This document shows, piece after piece, positions 1 to 9,079 of a stretch of DNA of 64,000 nt. A model generated the notes under the pieces. The model saw nothing but the letters and a program-made list of their open reading frames with translations, made no database searches and was not told where the DNA came from. The stretch is from assembly GCF_046127645.1 (NCBI RefSeq), contig NZ_CP175919.1; one strand, written 5' to 3'. Positions within the stretch are counted from its first letter, which is position 1; each line of letters begins with the position of its first letter. This stretch comes from Clostridium_F caseinilyticum (lineage in GTDB: Bacteria > Bacillota > Clostridia > Clostridiales > Clostridiaceae). The position numbers and the translations under genes are program-made.

Positions 1-1185
1 TTAGCCTATGCCCCTCCATATTCTTCAGCTAAGGATCCTATTAATATGATAGGTTTTGTAGCAGAAAATTTATTAACAGGCAAAGTAGAAACTGTATTAT
101 CTAAAGATATAGATAATAGAGATAAAAATAAAGTTATATTGTTAGATGTAAGAGATAGTATAGAAATTGAAAATAGCAAAATAGAAGGGGAAATAAATGT
201 ACCAGTAAATGAGCTGAGAAATAGATTAAGTGAAATTCCAAAAGATAAAGAAATATGGGTATATTGTCAAATAGGATTAAGAGGATATATTGCTGCTAGA
301 ATATTAATGGCTAATGGTTATAGGGTTAAAAATCTTAATGGAGGATATAAAACTTATATTATGAATAAGTTTATACCTAAAAAAATAGATAAGATACTAC
401 AAAATGAAATTAATGAAAATAATGAAACCAAGGAAAAAGTAGAGGAAACTTTAGAATTAGATGCTTGTGGATTAAGTTGTCCAGGACCATTAATGAAAGT
501 AAATAACACTGTAAATGAAATGAATGAAGGGGAAACCTTAAAAATAAAAGCCTCAGATCCGGGCTTTTATATAGATATACAATCCTGGTGTGAAAGAACA
601 GATAATGAATTATTAAATGTATCAAAGGATAAAGGAATAGTTACAGCACTTATTAAGAAAGGTAAAAAAAGGTTAAAAATACATGAAAGGAACATGAAAG
701 TTGAAACTAAAGAAAATGATAATAAGACATTAGTTGTGTTTAGCGGAGATTTAGATAAAGCAATAGCATCTTTTGTTATAGCAAATGGAGCTATTGCCAT
801 GGGGAAGAAGGTAACAATGTTTTTTACATTCTGGGGACTAAATATATTAAGAAAACCAGAAAAAGCACAAGTACAAAAAGGATTTATGGATAAGATGTTT
901 GCATCAATGATGCCAAGAGGAAGCAAAAAGTTAAAGCTTTCTAAAATGAACATGATGGGAATGGGCTCCAAAATGATTAGAAAAGTAATGAAAAATAAAA
1001 ATATATCTTCTCTTGAAGAATTAATACAATCAGCCATAGATTCAGGTATAAATATAGTTGCATGTCAAATGTCAATGGATGTTATGGGAATAAAAGAAGA
1101 GGAATTAATAGATGGTGTAAATATAGGGGGAGTAGGATACTATTTAGGAGAAGCTGAGGATTCTAATGTAAATTTATTCATATAA
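1..1185 (+). CDS. CoA-disulfide reductase-like fusion protein (5' truncated by window): oxidoreductase C-terminus, rhodanese, TusA, DsrE domains
   Basis: The reading frame is open from base 1, so the gene starts outside the window; 394 residues are visible. The first residues (LAYAPPYSSAKDP) are the typical end of an FAD/NAD(P)H disulfide oxidoreductase of the CoA-disulfide reductase/NADH oxidase type. A rhodanese domain follows with active-site Cys in VYCQIGLR (about residues 45-120), then a TusA-like domain (ACGLSCPGPLMK), then a DsrE/DsrF-like domain (FSGDLDKAIASFVIANGA). Such fusions are known in Firmicutes and are thought to move sulfane sulfur between domains; that role is from the family. 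A terminator follows at once. Confidence 0.9.
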   Translation, partial: LAYAPPYSSAKDPINMIGFVAENLLTGKVETVLSKDIDNRDKNKVILLDVRDSIEIENSKIEGEINVPVNELRNRLSEIPKDKEIWVYCQIGLRGYIAARILMANGYRVKNLNGGYKTYIMNKFIPKKIDKILQNEINENNETKEKVEETLELDACGLSCPGPLMKVNNTVNEMNEGETLKIKASDPGFYIDIQSWCERTDNELLNVSKDKGIVTALIKKGKKRLKIHERNMKVETKENDNKTLVVFSGDLDKAIASFVIANGAIAMGKKVTMFFTFWGLNILRKPEKAQVQKGFMDKMFASMMPRGSKKLKLSKMNMMGMGSKMIRKVMKNKNISSLEELIQSAIDSGINIVACQMSMDVMGIKEEELIDGVNIGGVGYYLGEAEDSNVNLFI

Positions 1186-1194
1186 ATAAAAATT

Positions 1195-1228
1195 CTATGG
1201 AATAGACTTTTAATGGTCTACTCCATAG
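1195..1228. terminator. intrinsic terminator shared by convergent genes
   Basis: CTATGGAATAGAC pairs with GTCTACTCCATAG (one mismatch) around a short loop. It sits between the ends of two convergent genes. Confidence 0.7.
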
Positions 1229-1240
1229 GGATTTACATGT

Positions 1241-2095
1241 TTATATGATTTTTATTTTATTTATAAACTTAGATAAGAATCCACCTTTGGACTTAGTATT
1301 ATCTATTTCATTAATCTCCGTAGATGCATCATTTATAGTGTTAGGATCAATTTCATTCATTTCTTCTTTTATAAGATCCTTTTGATCTCTAGCTAAATTT
1401 TTTAATCTACTAGAAATGCCAGGACATGTTATGACATTGCTAAACCAGCGTAAAGCTTCTTCAGTACTGCCAGTTCTTCTCATTAACTCTGCTATTAGAT
1501 ACATGGTGGTATAATTATCCATACCATATATGGGAAACTCCTCAGAAGAATAGGCTTCTTTAAGAGATTCTAGAGCTTGATTTAAAAATAAATTTTCTTT
1601 ATCATAATTGTTTTTTAATCTATACATCCAAGCTAATTTTAAGCAATTAAATCCTTTTTTACTGGAAGCAGATTCTATGACTACATAGTTTAATAAAGAC
1701 AATTTAAATCTTTCAATAGCTATATCTATATTGTATATTTCAGGGTATTCCCTAGGAACCCAATTAGGGGTTATTCCTTCTTTTACAGAATTTATTTGAA
1801 AAGATTTTATTTTATTGAAGTCTCTTTTCATAGCAGCATAGCCACATTCATTACAAACCCAAACATCATAAAAATAAGGATTTATAATAGAATATCGTAT
1901 AAAAAGATCAGAATCTTTTTTCATAACTCTATAAGAAGAAGTTTTTATAGACTTTGCTTTAAAAATATTGCCACACACAGGACAGGTGACTTCTTTATCA
2001 TATAAAAGGGATCTTTCCTTTAACCATTCAGCACTATTTTTTTTATATATTGGCCATTCCTCACTATTATTTTTATGTGATTCATCGTAATTCAA
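1241..2095 (-). CDS. DUF2225 family protein with two zinc-ribbon-like CxxC pairs
   Basis: The protein has an N-terminal region with VTCPVCGN and VWVCNECGYA, two CxxC pairs that probably bind a metal, followed by a mostly helical C-terminal half that looks TPR-like. This matches the DUF2225 family of Firmicutes, whose function is unknown. I chose the TTG at 2095 because AAGGTG lies six bases upstream of it. An ATG at 2110 and one at 2122 are in frame but have no ribosome site. It is convergent with the fusion gene at its left and divergent from the alarmone synthetase. Confidence 0.8.
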   Translation of the reverse strand: MNYDESHKNNSEEWPIYKKNSAEWLKERSLLYDKEVTCPVCGNIFKAKSIKTSSYRVMKKDSDLFIRYSIINPYFYDVWVCNECGYAAMKRDFNKIKSFQINSVKEGITPNWVPREYPEIYNIDIAIERFKLSLLNYVVIESASSKKGFNCLKLAWMYRLKNNYDKENLFLNQALESLKEAYSSEEFPIYGMDNYTTMYLIAELMRRTGSTEEALRWFSNVITCPGISSRLKNLARDQKDLIKEEMNEIDPNTINDASTEINEIDNTKSKGGFLSKFINKIKII

Positions 2096-2251
2096 AATTA
2101 TCACCTTCATTTTCGCATTCATATCTGATATTATAATTATATCAAATATCCAATTATAATTATATTATAATATAAAAATAATATATAATGATAATGGGGA
2201 ATATGAAATAATTTATAAAATTTAAAGCATATATTGAAAAGGGTGAAAGCT

Positions 2252-3040
2252 ATGGCACTAGGTGAATGGAAAACTTTTTTAATTCCATATAAGCAAGCAG
2301 TAGAGGAGCTTAAGGTTAAGCTTAGAAGTATAAGAAAAGAATATAGAGAAAAAAATGAATATTCTCCTATAGAATTTGTTACAGGAAGAGTAAAAGAAAT
2401 TTCTAGTATATTAGAAAAAGCAAACAAATTCAATATACCATTAGATAGAATTGGTTGTGAAATGGAGGATATAGCTGGTATAAGAATAATGTGTCAGTTT
2501 ACTAGTGATATAGAGAAAGTAGTAGAGCTAGTACGAAAGAGAAAAGATATGCAAATAATATATGAAAAAGATTATATAACTAATGTTAAGGATAGTGGAT
2601 ATAGAAGTTACCATATGATTATAAAATATCCTGTTAGTATGGCAGAAGGACAAAAAGAAATTTTAGCAGAACTTCAAATAAGAACATTAGCTATGAACTT
2701 TTGGGCTACTATAGAACATTCATTAAATTATAAATATAAACATCAAATACCTAATGATATAAAATTAAAGCTTAAATCAGCAGCAGATGCAGCTTTCAAT
2801 TTAGATAAACTTATGATGGAAATAAAAGATGAAATAAAGGATGCACAAAAGCTCTTTGAAGTAAAATCAAGTCTAGTATCTTACATAATGGATAATATTT
2901 TAATACTGCAATCTATGGGGAAAATTATAGATTCCAATAGATATAAAGTTCAATTAAATAAACTTATAGAAGAAGGAGAAGTGTTTGAACTAAACAGCCT
3001 TCTAAAATCAACAGAAAAGACTATAGAAATGTATAAATAA
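2252..3040 (+). CDS. small alarmone synthetase, GTP pyrophosphokinase (RelQ/YjbM-like)
   Basis: The 262-residue protein has the RelA/SpoT synthetase domain only, without hydrolase or regulatory domains, as in the RelQ/YjbM small alarmone synthetases. Family motifs include the region RIGCEMEDIAGIRIMC, the substrate-binding stretch KDSGYRSYHMII and the ELQIRTLAMNFWA segment. It should transfer pyrophosphate from ATP to GTP or GDP, giving (p)ppGpp in stress. The ATG at 2252 is preceded by AAAAGGGTGA at good spacing; an in-frame TTG at 2234 lies upstream of that site and is less likely. Confidence 0.92.
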   Translation: MALGEWKTFLIPYKQAVEELKVKLRSIRKEYREKNEYSPIEFVTGRVKEISSILEKANKFNIPLDRIGCEMEDIAGIRIMCQFTSDIEKVVELVRKRKDMQIIYEKDYITNVKDSGYRSYHMIIKYPVSMAEGQKEILAELQIRTLAMNFWATIEHSLNYKYKHQIPNDIKLKLKSAADAAFNLDKLMMEIKDEIKDAQKLFEVKSSLVSYIMDNILILQSMGKIIDSNRYKVQLNKLIEEGEVFELNSLLKSTEKTIEMYK

Positions 3041-3145
3041 TATTGAGTAATTTTTTAATTAATTAATACAGCATTTGAATGCTATGGCATAAAGTTTAAG
3101 TCATAAATTATATATTTAATTATTCAACAAGCTATTAAACAGAAG

Positions 3146-3420
3146 ATCTCAAAAATAGATTTAATTTTAACTCATAAATATAGAAAATACATTCATAAGA
3201 CAATTCATTTGGCTAAGAAGTTGTAAAGTTGACTTCATTAAAAATTTTCTACCCGATAGAGGCAACCTCCTGGCTTCACCATCGGCTCCTCACGTCCTGT
3301 GAGGAATTACGAAATTTTTTAATTCCGTCAAATTAAGAATTTCTAAGCTTATTCAAATGCTTATTACATATATTCTCTATATTTATTACGTTAAAATTAA
3401 ATCTATTTTTATTTTGAGAT
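3146..3420. repeat. long imperfect palindrome with branched apex (AGGAC-loop hairpin)
   Basis: The left arm beginning ATCTCAAAAATAGATTTAA (3146) is matched by the reverse complement of the right arm ending at 3420, over about 100 bases with small gaps. The apex (3250-3304) is richer in GC and holds two small hairpins: CCGAT..ATCGG and CCTCAC-GTCCT-GTGAGG. The latter reads as an AGGAC loop on the minus strand. The element fills the convergent gap between the alarmone synthetase and leuS. No coding frame is seen. Confidence 0.7.
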
Positions 3421-3440
3421 AACCCTTTTAAGTTAGGGTA

Positions 3441-5882
3441 TTATTTAGCAACTATATTAACTAATCTATTTTTTATTACTATAACTTTTTTAATTTCTTT
3501 ATCGCCTATAAAGTTTTTGATATCTTCATTGCTTAGTGCTGCTTCTTTAATTTCATCTTCTGATGAACTGGTAGATATATTTATTTTAGCTCTTATTTTA
3601 CCATTTACTTGTATAGCTATTTCAACTTCATCTTTTACCAAGGCTTTAGGATCAAATTTAGGCCATTTTTCATTGAAAACAGAAGAATTCATTCCTATAA
3701 GTTCCCATTGTTCTTCAGCAAAGTGAGGAGCAAAAGGTGCCAGCAACATTATAAAGTCAATTATACTTTCTTTTAAGAATGAAGGATTTTTAGTAGTATT
3801 ATCACCTAGATATTTAGATAATGCATTTGTAAATTCCATTAATCTTGCTATAGAAGTATTAAACTGCATTTTATCTATATCTTCAGTTATAGATTTAATA
3901 CTATGGTTTCTTATATAATTTAGCTCTTTTTCATCTTTATCCATAGTAGATTTTTCATTTTTAGAATCTTGTAGTTCTTCTCTAGCATTTTCTAATATTC
4001 TTTCTACTCTGTCTACGAATCTGCCTATAGATTTTATAGCATCGTCACTCCAAGCTCCACCTTCTGTATAATCAAATCCAAACATTAAATACATTCTAAA
4101 TACATCTGCACCAAATTCTTTTATATAATCATCAGGAGAAATAGTGTTACCTTTTGATTTACTCATTTTTAAACCATCAGGTCCTAATATTAAACCTTGG
4201 TGAGTAAGTGATAAAAATGGTTCATCAAAGTTTAAATAGCCCATATCTCTTAAAGCTTTAGTTATAAATCTAGCGTATAAAAGATGCATGCAAGCATGTT
4301 CAGGACCACCAACATATTTATCAACTGGAAGCATTTTATTGATTAATTCAGGATCAAAAGCAGCTTCACTGTTTTTATTATCTGGGTATCTTAAATAATA
4401 CCAAGAAGAACATACAAAAGTATCTAATGTGTCTGCTTCTCTTCTAGCTGGACCACCACATTTTGGACAAGTTGTGTGTATAAAATCATCACATTTACTT
4501 AAAGGTGATTTCCCATCTGGAGAAAATTCTACATCATATGGTAGTTCTACAGGAAGCTGCTTTTCAGGAACTGCTACTGTACCACATTTTTCACAATAAA
4601 CTATAGGAATAGGAGCACCCCAATATCTTTGTCTTGATATAAGCCAATCTCTTAATCTATAGTTAACTTTCTTTTTACCAAGATTCATAGATTCTAACTT
4701 AGCAATTACTGCTTCCTTTGCTTTGGAGCCAGATAGACCATCGAAGTGTCCACTGTTAACCATTTTACCGTATTCTGTATAAGGGAGAGAATCGCCGCCT
4801 TCTATAACTCTTTCTATAGAAAGGTTGTATTTAGTAGCAAAAGCAAAGTCTCTTTCATCATGAGCAGGAACTGCCATTACACAACCTGTTCCATAGGTAT
4901 TTAATACATAGTCACCTATCCATATAGGTACTTTTTTGCCGTTTATGGGATTTATAGCATAAGAACCTGAGAATACACCAGTTTTTTCACGAGTAATAGA
5001 TTGTCTTTCTATATCAGATTGTTTTTTAGCTTGCTCTTTGTATGCTTTAACTGCAGTTTTATTTTCATCTGTAGTTAGTTTATCTACTAAATCATTTTCT
5101 GGAGCTAAAACTACATAAGTAACCCCAAATAAAGTATCAACTCTTGTAGTAAATACATTAAAACTTAAATCTGAATCTACTACGTTAAAAGTAACTTCAG
5201 AACCTATAGATTTTCCAATCCAGTGTTTTTGCATAGCTTTAGTTTTTTCAGGCCAATCCAATTCATCAAGTTTTTCTAATAATTCATCAGCGTAGTCAGT
5301 GATTTTTAAAAACCATTGTTCTAAGTTTTTCTTATCAACATTACTATCGCATCTTTCACATTTTCCATCTATAACTTGTTCGTTAGCAAGAACAGTATTA
5401 CAACTTGGGCACCAATTAACAGGAGCTTTCTTTTTATAAGCTAAACCTTTTTCATAAAGTTTTAAAAATACCCATTGTGTCCATTTATAATAATCTGGTG
5501 AGCAAGTAATAACTTCATTTTCCCAGTTGAACATAGCACCCATAGCTTTTAATTGAGCTTCCATAGTCTCAATATTTTTAAATGTTGAATCTTTTGGATG
5601 AATGCCTGTTTTTATTGCATAGTTTTCAGCTGGAAGACCGAAAGCATCAAACCCCATAGGCTGAAAGACATTATATCCTTGCATTCTTTTAAATCTTGCC
5701 CAAGAGTCTACAGGTCCATAGTTAAACCAGTGACCTGCATGTAGCTTACTTCCTGATGGATAAGAAAACATCTCAAGTACATATAATTTTTTATCAAGAT
5801 TTTCATTATCAAATTTATATAGAGAATTTTCTTCCCATCTTTTTTGCCATTTTTCATCAATTTTAGTACTATAGTTTCCCAT
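3441..5882 (-). CDS. leuS: leucyl-tRNA synthetase
   Basis: This class I aminoacyl-tRNA synthetase of 813 residues charges tRNA-Leu with leucine. The HIGH signature appears as LHAGHW near residue 50 and KMSKS as LKMSKSKGN near residue 572. Between them are the CP1 editing domain, with the GCVMAVPAHDERDFAF segment, and CxxC zinc-binding pairs (CPSC..CERC and CEKC..CPKC). The ATG at 5882 follows AGGAGGATTATT; an upstream in-frame ATG lacks a ribosome site. Expression should be controlled by the leucine T-box upstream. Confidence 0.97.
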   Translation of the reverse strand: MGNYSTKIDEKWQKRWEENSLYKFDNENLDKKLYVLEMFSYPSGSKLHAGHWFNYGPVDSWARFKRMQGYNVFQPMGFDAFGLPAENYAIKTGIHPKDSTFKNIETMEAQLKAMGAMFNWENEVITCSPDYYKWTQWVFLKLYEKGLAYKKKAPVNWCPSCNTVLANEQVIDGKCERCDSNVDKKNLEQWFLKITDYADELLEKLDELDWPEKTKAMQKHWIGKSIGSEVTFNVVDSDLSFNVFTTRVDTLFGVTYVVLAPENDLVDKLTTDENKTAVKAYKEQAKKQSDIERQSITREKTGVFSGSYAINPINGKKVPIWIGDYVLNTYGTGCVMAVPAHDERDFAFATKYNLSIERVIEGGDSLPYTEYGKMVNSGHFDGLSGSKAKEAVIAKLESMNLGKKKVNYRLRDWLISRQRYWGAPIPIVYCEKCGTVAVPEKQLPVELPYDVEFSPDGKSPLSKCDDFIHTTCPKCGGPARREADTLDTFVCSSWYYLRYPDNKNSEAAFDPELINKMLPVDKYVGGPEHACMHLLYARFITKALRDMGYLNFDEPFLSLTHQGLILGPDGLKMSKSKGNTISPDDYIKEFGADVFRMYLMFGFDYTEGGAWSDDAIKSIGRFVDRVERILENAREELQDSKNEKSTMDKDEKELNYIRNHSIKSITEDIDKMQFNTSIARLMEFTNALSKYLGDNTTKNPSFLKESIIDFIMLLAPFAPHFAEEQWELIGMNSSVFNEKWPKFDPKALVKDEVEIAIQVNGKIRAKINISTSSSEDEIKEAALSNEDIKNFIGDKEIKKVIVIKNRLVNIVAK

Positions 5883-5917
5883 AATAATCCTCCTATATAT
5901 TTTATAAATTATTATCT

Positions 5918-6024
5918 GAGGAAATTGCATAATTAAAGAAATTCAAATTTACATACAACAGACTGTGTGTAAATTAATATATTAATTAAATTATATTTCA
6001 AAATAAATTATGCAATTTTCTTAT
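5918..6024. repeat. inverted repeat of about 107 bp in the leuS leader
   Basis: GAAATTGCATAATT at the left is mirrored by AATTATGCAATTTTC at the right, and the arms pair imperfectly to an apex of TTTACA..TGTGTGTAAA. It lies between the T-box terminator and leuS, so it would be part of the read-through transcript. A similar end sequence (AAGAAAATTGCATAATT) occurs alone near 19518. Confidence 0.55.
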
Positions 6025-6101
6025 TTACAAATAAAGTTTAAAATGATACCAAATAATTTTATAATATAGTTCATTTAATTAAAATATTTTTGCATAAAAT
6101 A

Positions 6102-6325
6102 AAAAAACCTTCATCTCTTATAGAGACGAAAGGTTATCCGCGGTACCACTCTAATTAAATCTATAATTAATAGATTTCTCTTAAAAAATAACGGTTTTAT
6201 CCGTGTCTATTTTTGATAGACAGGCTCCCAGGCAAGTTCATATTTTTCTATACTGTTTCCCACCAGCCAACAGCTCTCTTTACATAGAAGAAATATTACT
6301 ACTCCTGTTCAAAGCTTTTAATATT
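6102..6325 (-). promoter_or_regulatory. T-box leader (leucine) of leuS
   Basis: On the minus strand the leader contains stem I with the AGAGAGCTG..GGTGGGAAACAG region, a specifier context GAA-CTT-GCCTGGGAGC, and the T-box core AGAGTGGTACCGCGG (core at 6138-6147). The terminator hairpin AACCTTTCGTCTCT..AGAGATGAAGGTT with a U run lies at 6102-6135. The specifier codon CUU (6234-6236) codes for Leu, matching the downstream gene. Uncharged tRNA-Leu should stabilise the antiterminator and allow leuS transcription. Confidence 0.95.
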
Positions 6326-6337
6326 AATTTATACTCA

Positions 6338-6366
6338 ATTTTATAATATGATCCATATGTTGTCAA
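6338..6366 (-). promoter_or_regulatory. sigma-A-type promoter for the leuS T-box
   Basis: TTGACA (minus strand, 6361-6366), a 17-base spacer and TAAAAT (6338-6343) stand just upstream of the T-box leader. Confidence 0.7.
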
Positions 6367-6389
6367 GGGATTAGTAAATATATATTTTA

Positions 6390-6794
6390 TTAATATTCTA
6401 AAGGATATGGCCATGAGTTTAATTGATCTAAAACATATATATTAGTAAATCCTAATTTATCTAACAAATTTGAGGCGTTTTTAGCTCTTATACCATTATT
6501 GCAATAAATAATTATTTTAGTGTCTTTATCTATATTTTTAGATAATATTGTATTTTTAAACTCATTTATTGGAATATTTAAGCTTTTAGGTATATGACCA
6601 TTACTAAATTCTTTATAAGTTCTAACATCTATTATTAGAGCAGTAGAATATGGGTTTGATGCAATTTGCTTTATTTCCTCTGGAGAAATATTTTTATAAG
6701 CTTTAGCACTGTATAGGGGGATTAATAGAATACTTGTTAGTAATACTACAAATAAAGAGTAAAATATAAATTTGTTTCTAATTTTGCAATTCAA
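6390..6794 (-). CDS. membrane-anchored or secreted rhodanese-like protein
   Basis: A hydrophobic N-terminal segment (FYSLFVVLLTSILLIPLYSA) acts as a signal peptide or anchor. A single rhodanese domain follows with DVRTYKEFSNGHIPKSLNIP and the active-site loop IIYCNNGIRA, whose Cys is the persulfide carrier in the family. It should therefore act outside the membrane on an unknown sulfur acceptor. I prefer the TTG at 6794, six bases after GAGGTG; the GTG at 6803 overlaps that site. It stands alone between the leuS T-box and tRNA-Gln. Confidence 0.82.
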   Translation of the reverse strand: MNCKIRNKFIFYSLFVVLLTSILLIPLYSAKAYKNISPEEIKQIASNPYSTALIIDVRTYKEFSNGHIPKSLNIPINEFKNTILSKNIDKDTKIIIYCNNGIRAKNASNLLDKLGFTNIYVLDQLNSWPYPLEY

Positions 6795-6927
6795 TTTATA
6801 CACCTCACTTAAAAGTCATATATATATTTTGCACAAGTGAGGTTATTTTATTAGTAAAATATTAATTTTAAACATAATTTTTCTTATTAAAATTGAAATA
6901 TTATATAAAAAATTTATAAAATAAAAA

Positions 6928-6946
6928 GAGTCCTTTAAAAGAACTC
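6928..6946 (-). terminator. terminator of tRNA-Gln
   Basis: GAGTTCTTTTAAAGGACTC followed by TTTTT on the minus strand, directly after the tRNA. Confidence 0.7.
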
Positions 6947-6949
6947 TCA

Positions 6950-7024
6950 TGGCTGCCCATGCTGGATTCGAACCAACAAATGCCTGCTCCAGAGGCAGGT
7001 GCCTTACCATTTGGCGAATGGGCA
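6950..7024 (-). tRNA. tRNA-Gln (anticodon CTG)
   Basis: The cloverleaf folds by eye: acceptor TGCCCAT pairs with ATGGGCA, the D arm contains AAATGGTAA, and the anticodon stem is CCTGC/GCAGG around loop CTCTGGA (anticodon CTG, codon CAG). The T arm is GTTGG-TTCGAAT-CCAGC, then G and an encoded CCA end. Confidence 0.93.
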
Positions 7025-7077
7025 ATATTTATATTAACAAAATTTATTATAACAAATTGAATAATTTTGTCAATATG

Positions 7078-7602
7078 TTAAAGCTTTATATTATTAATAA
7101 AGTGTTTATTAATATAAAATATAAATAAAGTTAAAATATAATCAAATATAATAAAAGCTATTTGAGCTACAATAAAGTATGCATATATATATTTATTAAG
7201 TATAGGTATGCCTTGAAAAAACAATTTGTATATAAAAAATAAAATTAATAAAGATATATTAAAAAATATGAATTTTAATATTATTTCTATATAAAGTTTA
7301 TTTAATTTTTCTATATAATATTTAATTATTCCGTATAGTCCAAAAAATATTATATAAAAAATTACAGAACTCCTACTTATACCAACTATTATGGAACACA
7401 AAATTGATGTGGATAAGTATACTAAGAAACCATTTTTTATATTTGTACTTATTATAGCTATAGGAATAATAGCGGAAGCAGTAGCTAACAAAGATAGCTT
7501 ATTTACTGGTAATATAGTACTTACGTAAATAAGCAAAAAACTTATAGCTGTAAATATTCCACCTTTAGCTATATTTGAAGATTTTAAATGGGTAGTTTTC
7601 AT
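7078..7602 (-). CDS. polytopic membrane protein, ECF S-component-like or YybS-like (unassigned)
   Basis: I do not recognise this 174-residue protein with certainty. It is almost wholly hydrophobic, with about five or six membrane spans. The N-terminal stretch AKGGIFTAISFLLIYVSTILP followed by small-residue-rich helices recalls ECF transporter substrate-binding (S) components and DUF2232/YybS proteins. The start follows GGGGAGATGATAGTTT. It is the last gene of the minus-strand group with the DnaJ, DUF5685 and CYTH genes, which gives no substrate clue. Confidence 0.55.
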   Translation of the reverse strand: MKTTHLKSSNIAKGGIFTAISFLLIYVSTILPVNKLSLLATASAIIPIAIISTNIKNGFLVYLSTSILCSIIVGISRSSVIFYIIFFGLYGIIKYYIEKLNKLYIEIILKFIFFNISLLILFFIYKLFFQGIPILNKYIYAYFIVAQIAFIIFDYILTLFIFYINKHFINNIKL

Positions 7603-7626
7603 AAACTATCATCTCCCCAAATTATT

Positions 7627-8214
7627 TTAGCAACAACTAATAAAATCTCCGCCACAGCATTCACAACAACAATCCATACAATAAAGAGTACCACAAATTT
7701 TACACATATCAGGATCACTTCTTCTTTCAGAATAATATGGTTTTCTATAAGAGTTATTATTTCTGCTCATTTGATTTAAAGCGTCTCTATACTCAAAATT
7801 TGAAGGATCTAAATTGTAAGCATTATTAAAATAATTATAGGCTACATCATACCAACCTTTAGAATAATTTACACGTCCCATAAGATAATACCATTCTGCA
7901 TTTCTTATATTTATTTTATTCAATTTTTGCTCAGCAGATGATATATTTCCTCTGTCTATATCAGATCTTATAGAAGCATAATCATTAGAAGAATTACTAC
8001 TATAATTATTTGAACTATAACCTTGAGAACTACTATTTTTCATTAAATAGTCATAGGCTTCATTAATTTCTCGCATTTTTTGTTCAGCTAAATCTCTAAG
8101 AGGATTATCACCATATTGATCAGGATGATATTTTTTAGCTAGTTTTCTGTAAGCTTGTTGAATTTCTTCTTTAGAGGCATTTTTATTTATTCCTAAAATT
8201 TCATAGGGATTCAT
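7627..8214 (-). CDS. DnaJ-domain protein with cysteine-rich tail
   Basis: Residues 1-70 form a J domain with the diagnostic HPD in AKKYHPDQYG, which in the family stimulates DnaK ATPase. A Ser/Asn-rich linker and a TPR-like helical region (YLMGRVNYSKGWYDVAYNYF) follow. The last 26 residues hold ten cysteines, including CMDCCCECCGG, suggesting metal or Fe-S binding. No G/F or canonical DnaJ zinc domain is present, so it is a dedicated co-chaperone and not DnaJ itself. Its start overlaps the end of the DUF5685 gene by 14 bases, implying translational coupling. Confidence 0.88.
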   Translation of the reverse strand: MNPYEILGINKNASKEEIQQAYRKLAKKYHPDQYGDNPLRDLAEQKMREINEAYDYLMKNSSSQGYSSNNYSSNSSNDYASIRSDIDRGNISSAEQKLNKINIRNAEWYYLMGRVNYSKGWYDVAYNYFNNAYNLDPSNFEYRDALNQMSRNNNSYRKPYYSERRSDPDMCKICGTLYCMDCCCECCGGDFISCC

Positions 8215-9076
8215 TTTCTATATTCACTCCTTTTAATACTCGTTCCATTTTTTCCATTAAACCAAATTGTAAAATATTATATAATAAACCTTTATTCTTT
8301 ACAATAGGCATAGTTTTAAAATTATTTAAACAGGCATTTGCACAATTTACTAGTAGAAAATCTGCTTTATCTTTTATACTGTCTCTAAATTCTTTATAAT
8401 TTAAATTATTTTTGTTATAAACATTGTTTATAGCATTGAATTTGTTTTCATTCATATCTTTTTCCAAATCATCAAAAGCATCAATTATATAAATCCATTT
8501 TCCTAGATTATATCCTAACCAATAAAGGCTATCTTTAAAAGAAAAATCTTTATAGGAAGATAATATGTATCCTGTTAGATGGGCAAAGTGATGAGAAATT
8601 TCATCAATGTTTTTACCTTCATAATTTTTTTCACAATTATATAAATTTTTCAAAGAATTATCCACAGTGTGGATATGTTTTTCAAATAAATTATTATTTT
8701 TGTGTATGTATTTTTTTAAAAACTTAGAAGATATGTTACTTTTGATAGAGTTATCATCTTCTATATTGTCTAAAAGTTTATAATAACTTAAAGCTACATT
8801 AAAAAATGATGCATATTTTAGTGCTTCATTGTTGGTTATAATGACTTTTTTCTTTATAGGATGTATAATACAATGTACTTTTGTAAAGGTATTTTTATTA
8901 TCTTCTAATGAGTCCAACAATATGCCTAAAAAAGTCATATCATAATTTATGGTGATTCTAGGCAATTCACCATAATCTTTTTTTATAGTTTTACATAGAC
9001 CACAATAATAAGCTCTAAACTTTTCATATTCTTTTATTTTAAGTTCCATTTTGCAGGGAGTAACGTATCCAAACAT
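8201..9076 (-). CDS. DUF5685 family protein
   Basis: The start MFGYVTPCKMELKIKEYEKF followed by YYCGLCKTIKKDYG is the signature of the DUF5685 family found in Firmicutes. The protein is mainly helical, with a conserved CxxC (CGLC) and scattered Cys/His residues such as CIIHP and HHFAHLTGY. Function is unknown. It overlaps the Cys-rich DnaJ gene downstream and lies 3 bases after the CYTH gene, so the three are probably one operon. The shared cysteine theme hints at a metal-related role (inference). Confidence 0.8.
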   Translation of the reverse strand: MFGYVTPCKMELKIKEYEKFRAYYCGLCKTIKKDYGELPRITINYDMTFLGILLDSLEDNKNTFTKVHCIIHPIKKKVIITNNEALKYASFFNVALSYYKLLDNIEDDNSIKSNISSKFLKKYIHKNNNLFEKHIHTVDNSLKNLYNCEKNYEGKNIDEISHHFAHLTGYILSSYKDFSFKDSLYWLGYNLGKWIYIIDAFDDLEKDMNENKFNAINNVYNKNNLNYKEFRDSIKDKADFLLVNCANACLNNFKTMPIVKNKGLLYNILQFGLMEKMERVLKGVNIENESL

Positions 9077-9079
9077 ATA

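Noticed and set aside
410..1037. Minus-strand frames inside the first gene
   Set aside because: They lie opposite a clear multi-domain gene and show no start signals or known motifs.
6843..7025. 60-codon minus-strand frame over the tRNA gene
   Set aside because: It overlaps a well-folded tRNA-Gln and its terminator and has no ribosome site.
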